DNA of 64,000 nt, from NCBI GenBank assembly GCA_017307165.1, contig JAFKGK010000006.1, positions 124,001-188,000 on the forward strand, in the 5' to 3' direction. Position numbers and translations under genes: made by a program. How positions within the stretch are numbered: the stretch's first letter is position 1; every line of letters starts with the position of its first letter. Below are positions 63,445-64,000 of the stretch, one piece after another. The notes below the pieces were generated by a model. The model made no database searches. It worked only from the letters and a program-made list of their open reading frames with translations, and had not been told where the DNA came from. This DNA comes from Candidatus Melainabacteria bacterium. Its GTDB lineage: Bacteria; Cyanobacteriota; Vampirovibrionia; Obscuribacterales; Obscuribacteraceae.

Positions 63445-64000
63445 TTATTTTTTGTCTCCGACATAGCCGATGCGGGAGCCTCCACCCATCAGATTTACTT
63501 TCATTTGGCGCCTAAATCTCACATCTACCGCCATGCCGTTCGTCTCGTAAGTAGGCCGACGATTGGCATTGCTTGGCCCTTGAGAGTACATGTTGTAATA
63601 AGTAGCATTTGGCTGAAAAAAGCCCTTGTCGATTTGGTCTTCTCCAAAATCAGACTGCGAAGTAACCGAGGGAGGCTTGCCCTGACCTTTGCCAGGGGGA
63701 GTGTTGGCGCCCAGGCTGCCATTACCCAAATCATCTTGATTGGCCAGCCTGGCGGCCAAGGCGACAGGCATTTGCTCTTTATAGGCAGTTTTGTCAAAGT
63801 CCATGGGTTCGCCATTGTGATAATTGCCAGCGACTGAGCCTGGCTGATAGACCTGATCGCGGATATACACGTCCCATTTATCGGTTAGCTCGTATGGATT
63901 GAGAAAATTGATATTTTCTACGACAAACGCCTGATAGAGAGCCCCTGCAATACCGAGCAATGTCAGTTGAAACTTGGTTGATGTGGTACTGCCTGTGATT
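63445..64000 (-). CDS. membrane-anchored protein of unknown function, 5' part beyond right edge
   Basis: The minus-strand frame is open from the stop at 63445 to the right edge (185 codons, N-terminus missing). Near the visible start is a membrane or signal-like stretch (about KFQLTLLGIAGALYQAFVV), so an internal TTG at 63960 would cut into it; the true start is probably outside. The rest is polar, Asn/Gly/Gln-rich, with a Gly/Pro linker and an Arg-rich end. No family recognised. It may be a pilin- or envelope-type protein, but nothing decides that. It ends 1 base from the DUF1501 stop, tail to tail. Confidence 0.6.
   Translation of the reverse strand, partial: ITGSTTSTKFQLTLLGIAGALYQAFVVENINFLNPYELTDKWDVYIRDQVYQPGSVAGNYHNGEPMDFDKTAYKEQMPVALAARLANQDDLGNGSLGANTPPGKGQGKPPSVTSQSDFGEDQIDKGFFQPNATYYNMYSQGPSNANRRPTYETNGMAVDVRFRRQMKVNLMGGGSRIGYVGDKK

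Noticed and set aside
1..64000. tRNA, rRNA, CRISPR arrays, insertion sequences or prophage
   Set aside because: I saw no cloverleaf with CCA-end pattern, rRNA core, regularly spaced repeats, transposase motif or terminal inverted repeats; reading by eye can miss a short tRNA.

Overview
This 64 kb window is a dense bacterial chromosome segment with about 49 protein genes. I saw no rRNA, tRNA, CRISPR array, transposase or phage gene. The mix of genes suggests a non-photosynthetic relative of Cyanobacteria, such as the Obscuribacterales (Melainabacteria/Vampirovibrionia). It includes a class II (B12) ribonucleotide reductase, Ser/Thr kinases with an HRDxTPDN catalytic loop, a response regulator fused to a Ser/Thr kinase, giant YD-repeat-like proteins and a DUF1800/DUF1501 pair. 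That assignment is inferred from gene content only; no marker-gene phylogeny was possible.

Layout. 1-4.1 kb (minus): a Gly/Asn-rich protein cut by the left edge, then the deoxynucleotide pair nrdJ-dcd. 4.2-11.6 kb: single housekeeping genes (Bax-inhibitor-like membrane protein, thioredoxin-reductase-like ferredoxin-NADP reductase, aldo/keto reductase, two structural unknowns, imidazolonepropionase, a ferritin-like protein, a degenerate RecB/Cas4-like protein). 12.0-21.2 kb (plus): xseA-xseB, two secreted unknowns, two paralogous membrane-anchored Ser/Thr kinases and an FAD/NAD(P)-binding protein. 21.1-25.4 kb (minus): ribosomal protein L9, an acetyltransferase, an RlmD-type rRNA methyltransferase and two unknowns. 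25.4-26.7 kb: an SbcD-like nuclease. 26.7-32.3 kb (minus): a complete periplasmic aldehyde oxidase operon (FeS, FAD and molybdopterin subunits plus an XdhC-MocA fusion for cofactor maturation).

32.4-46.2 kb is mostly signalling on the minus strand. It holds an ordinary histidine kinase/OmpR pair (36-38.4 kb) and, separately, an overlapping three-gene operon (40.9-46.2 kb). That operon encodes a REC-winged-helix-Ser/Thr kinase and two histidine-kinase-like proteins with complementary defects. One keeps the ATP-binding domain but has Asp in place of the phospho-accepting His; the next keeps the His but has lost the ATP-binding motifs. Together they look like one kinase split over two subunits and wired to a Ser/Thr kinase output. 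This is the most interesting observation in the window.

46.3-58.4 kb holds a short YD-like protein, two unknowns and a 3165-residue giant. In the giant I can place YD-like regions, a papain-like Cys/His/Asn set, an intact GGDEF motif, a second degenerate GGDEF-like domain and an HEMIH zinc-peptidase motif. 58.6-64 kb: an SDR reductase, a chloroperoxidase-type esterase, the secreted DUF1800-DUF1501 pair, and a membrane-anchored protein cut by the right edge.
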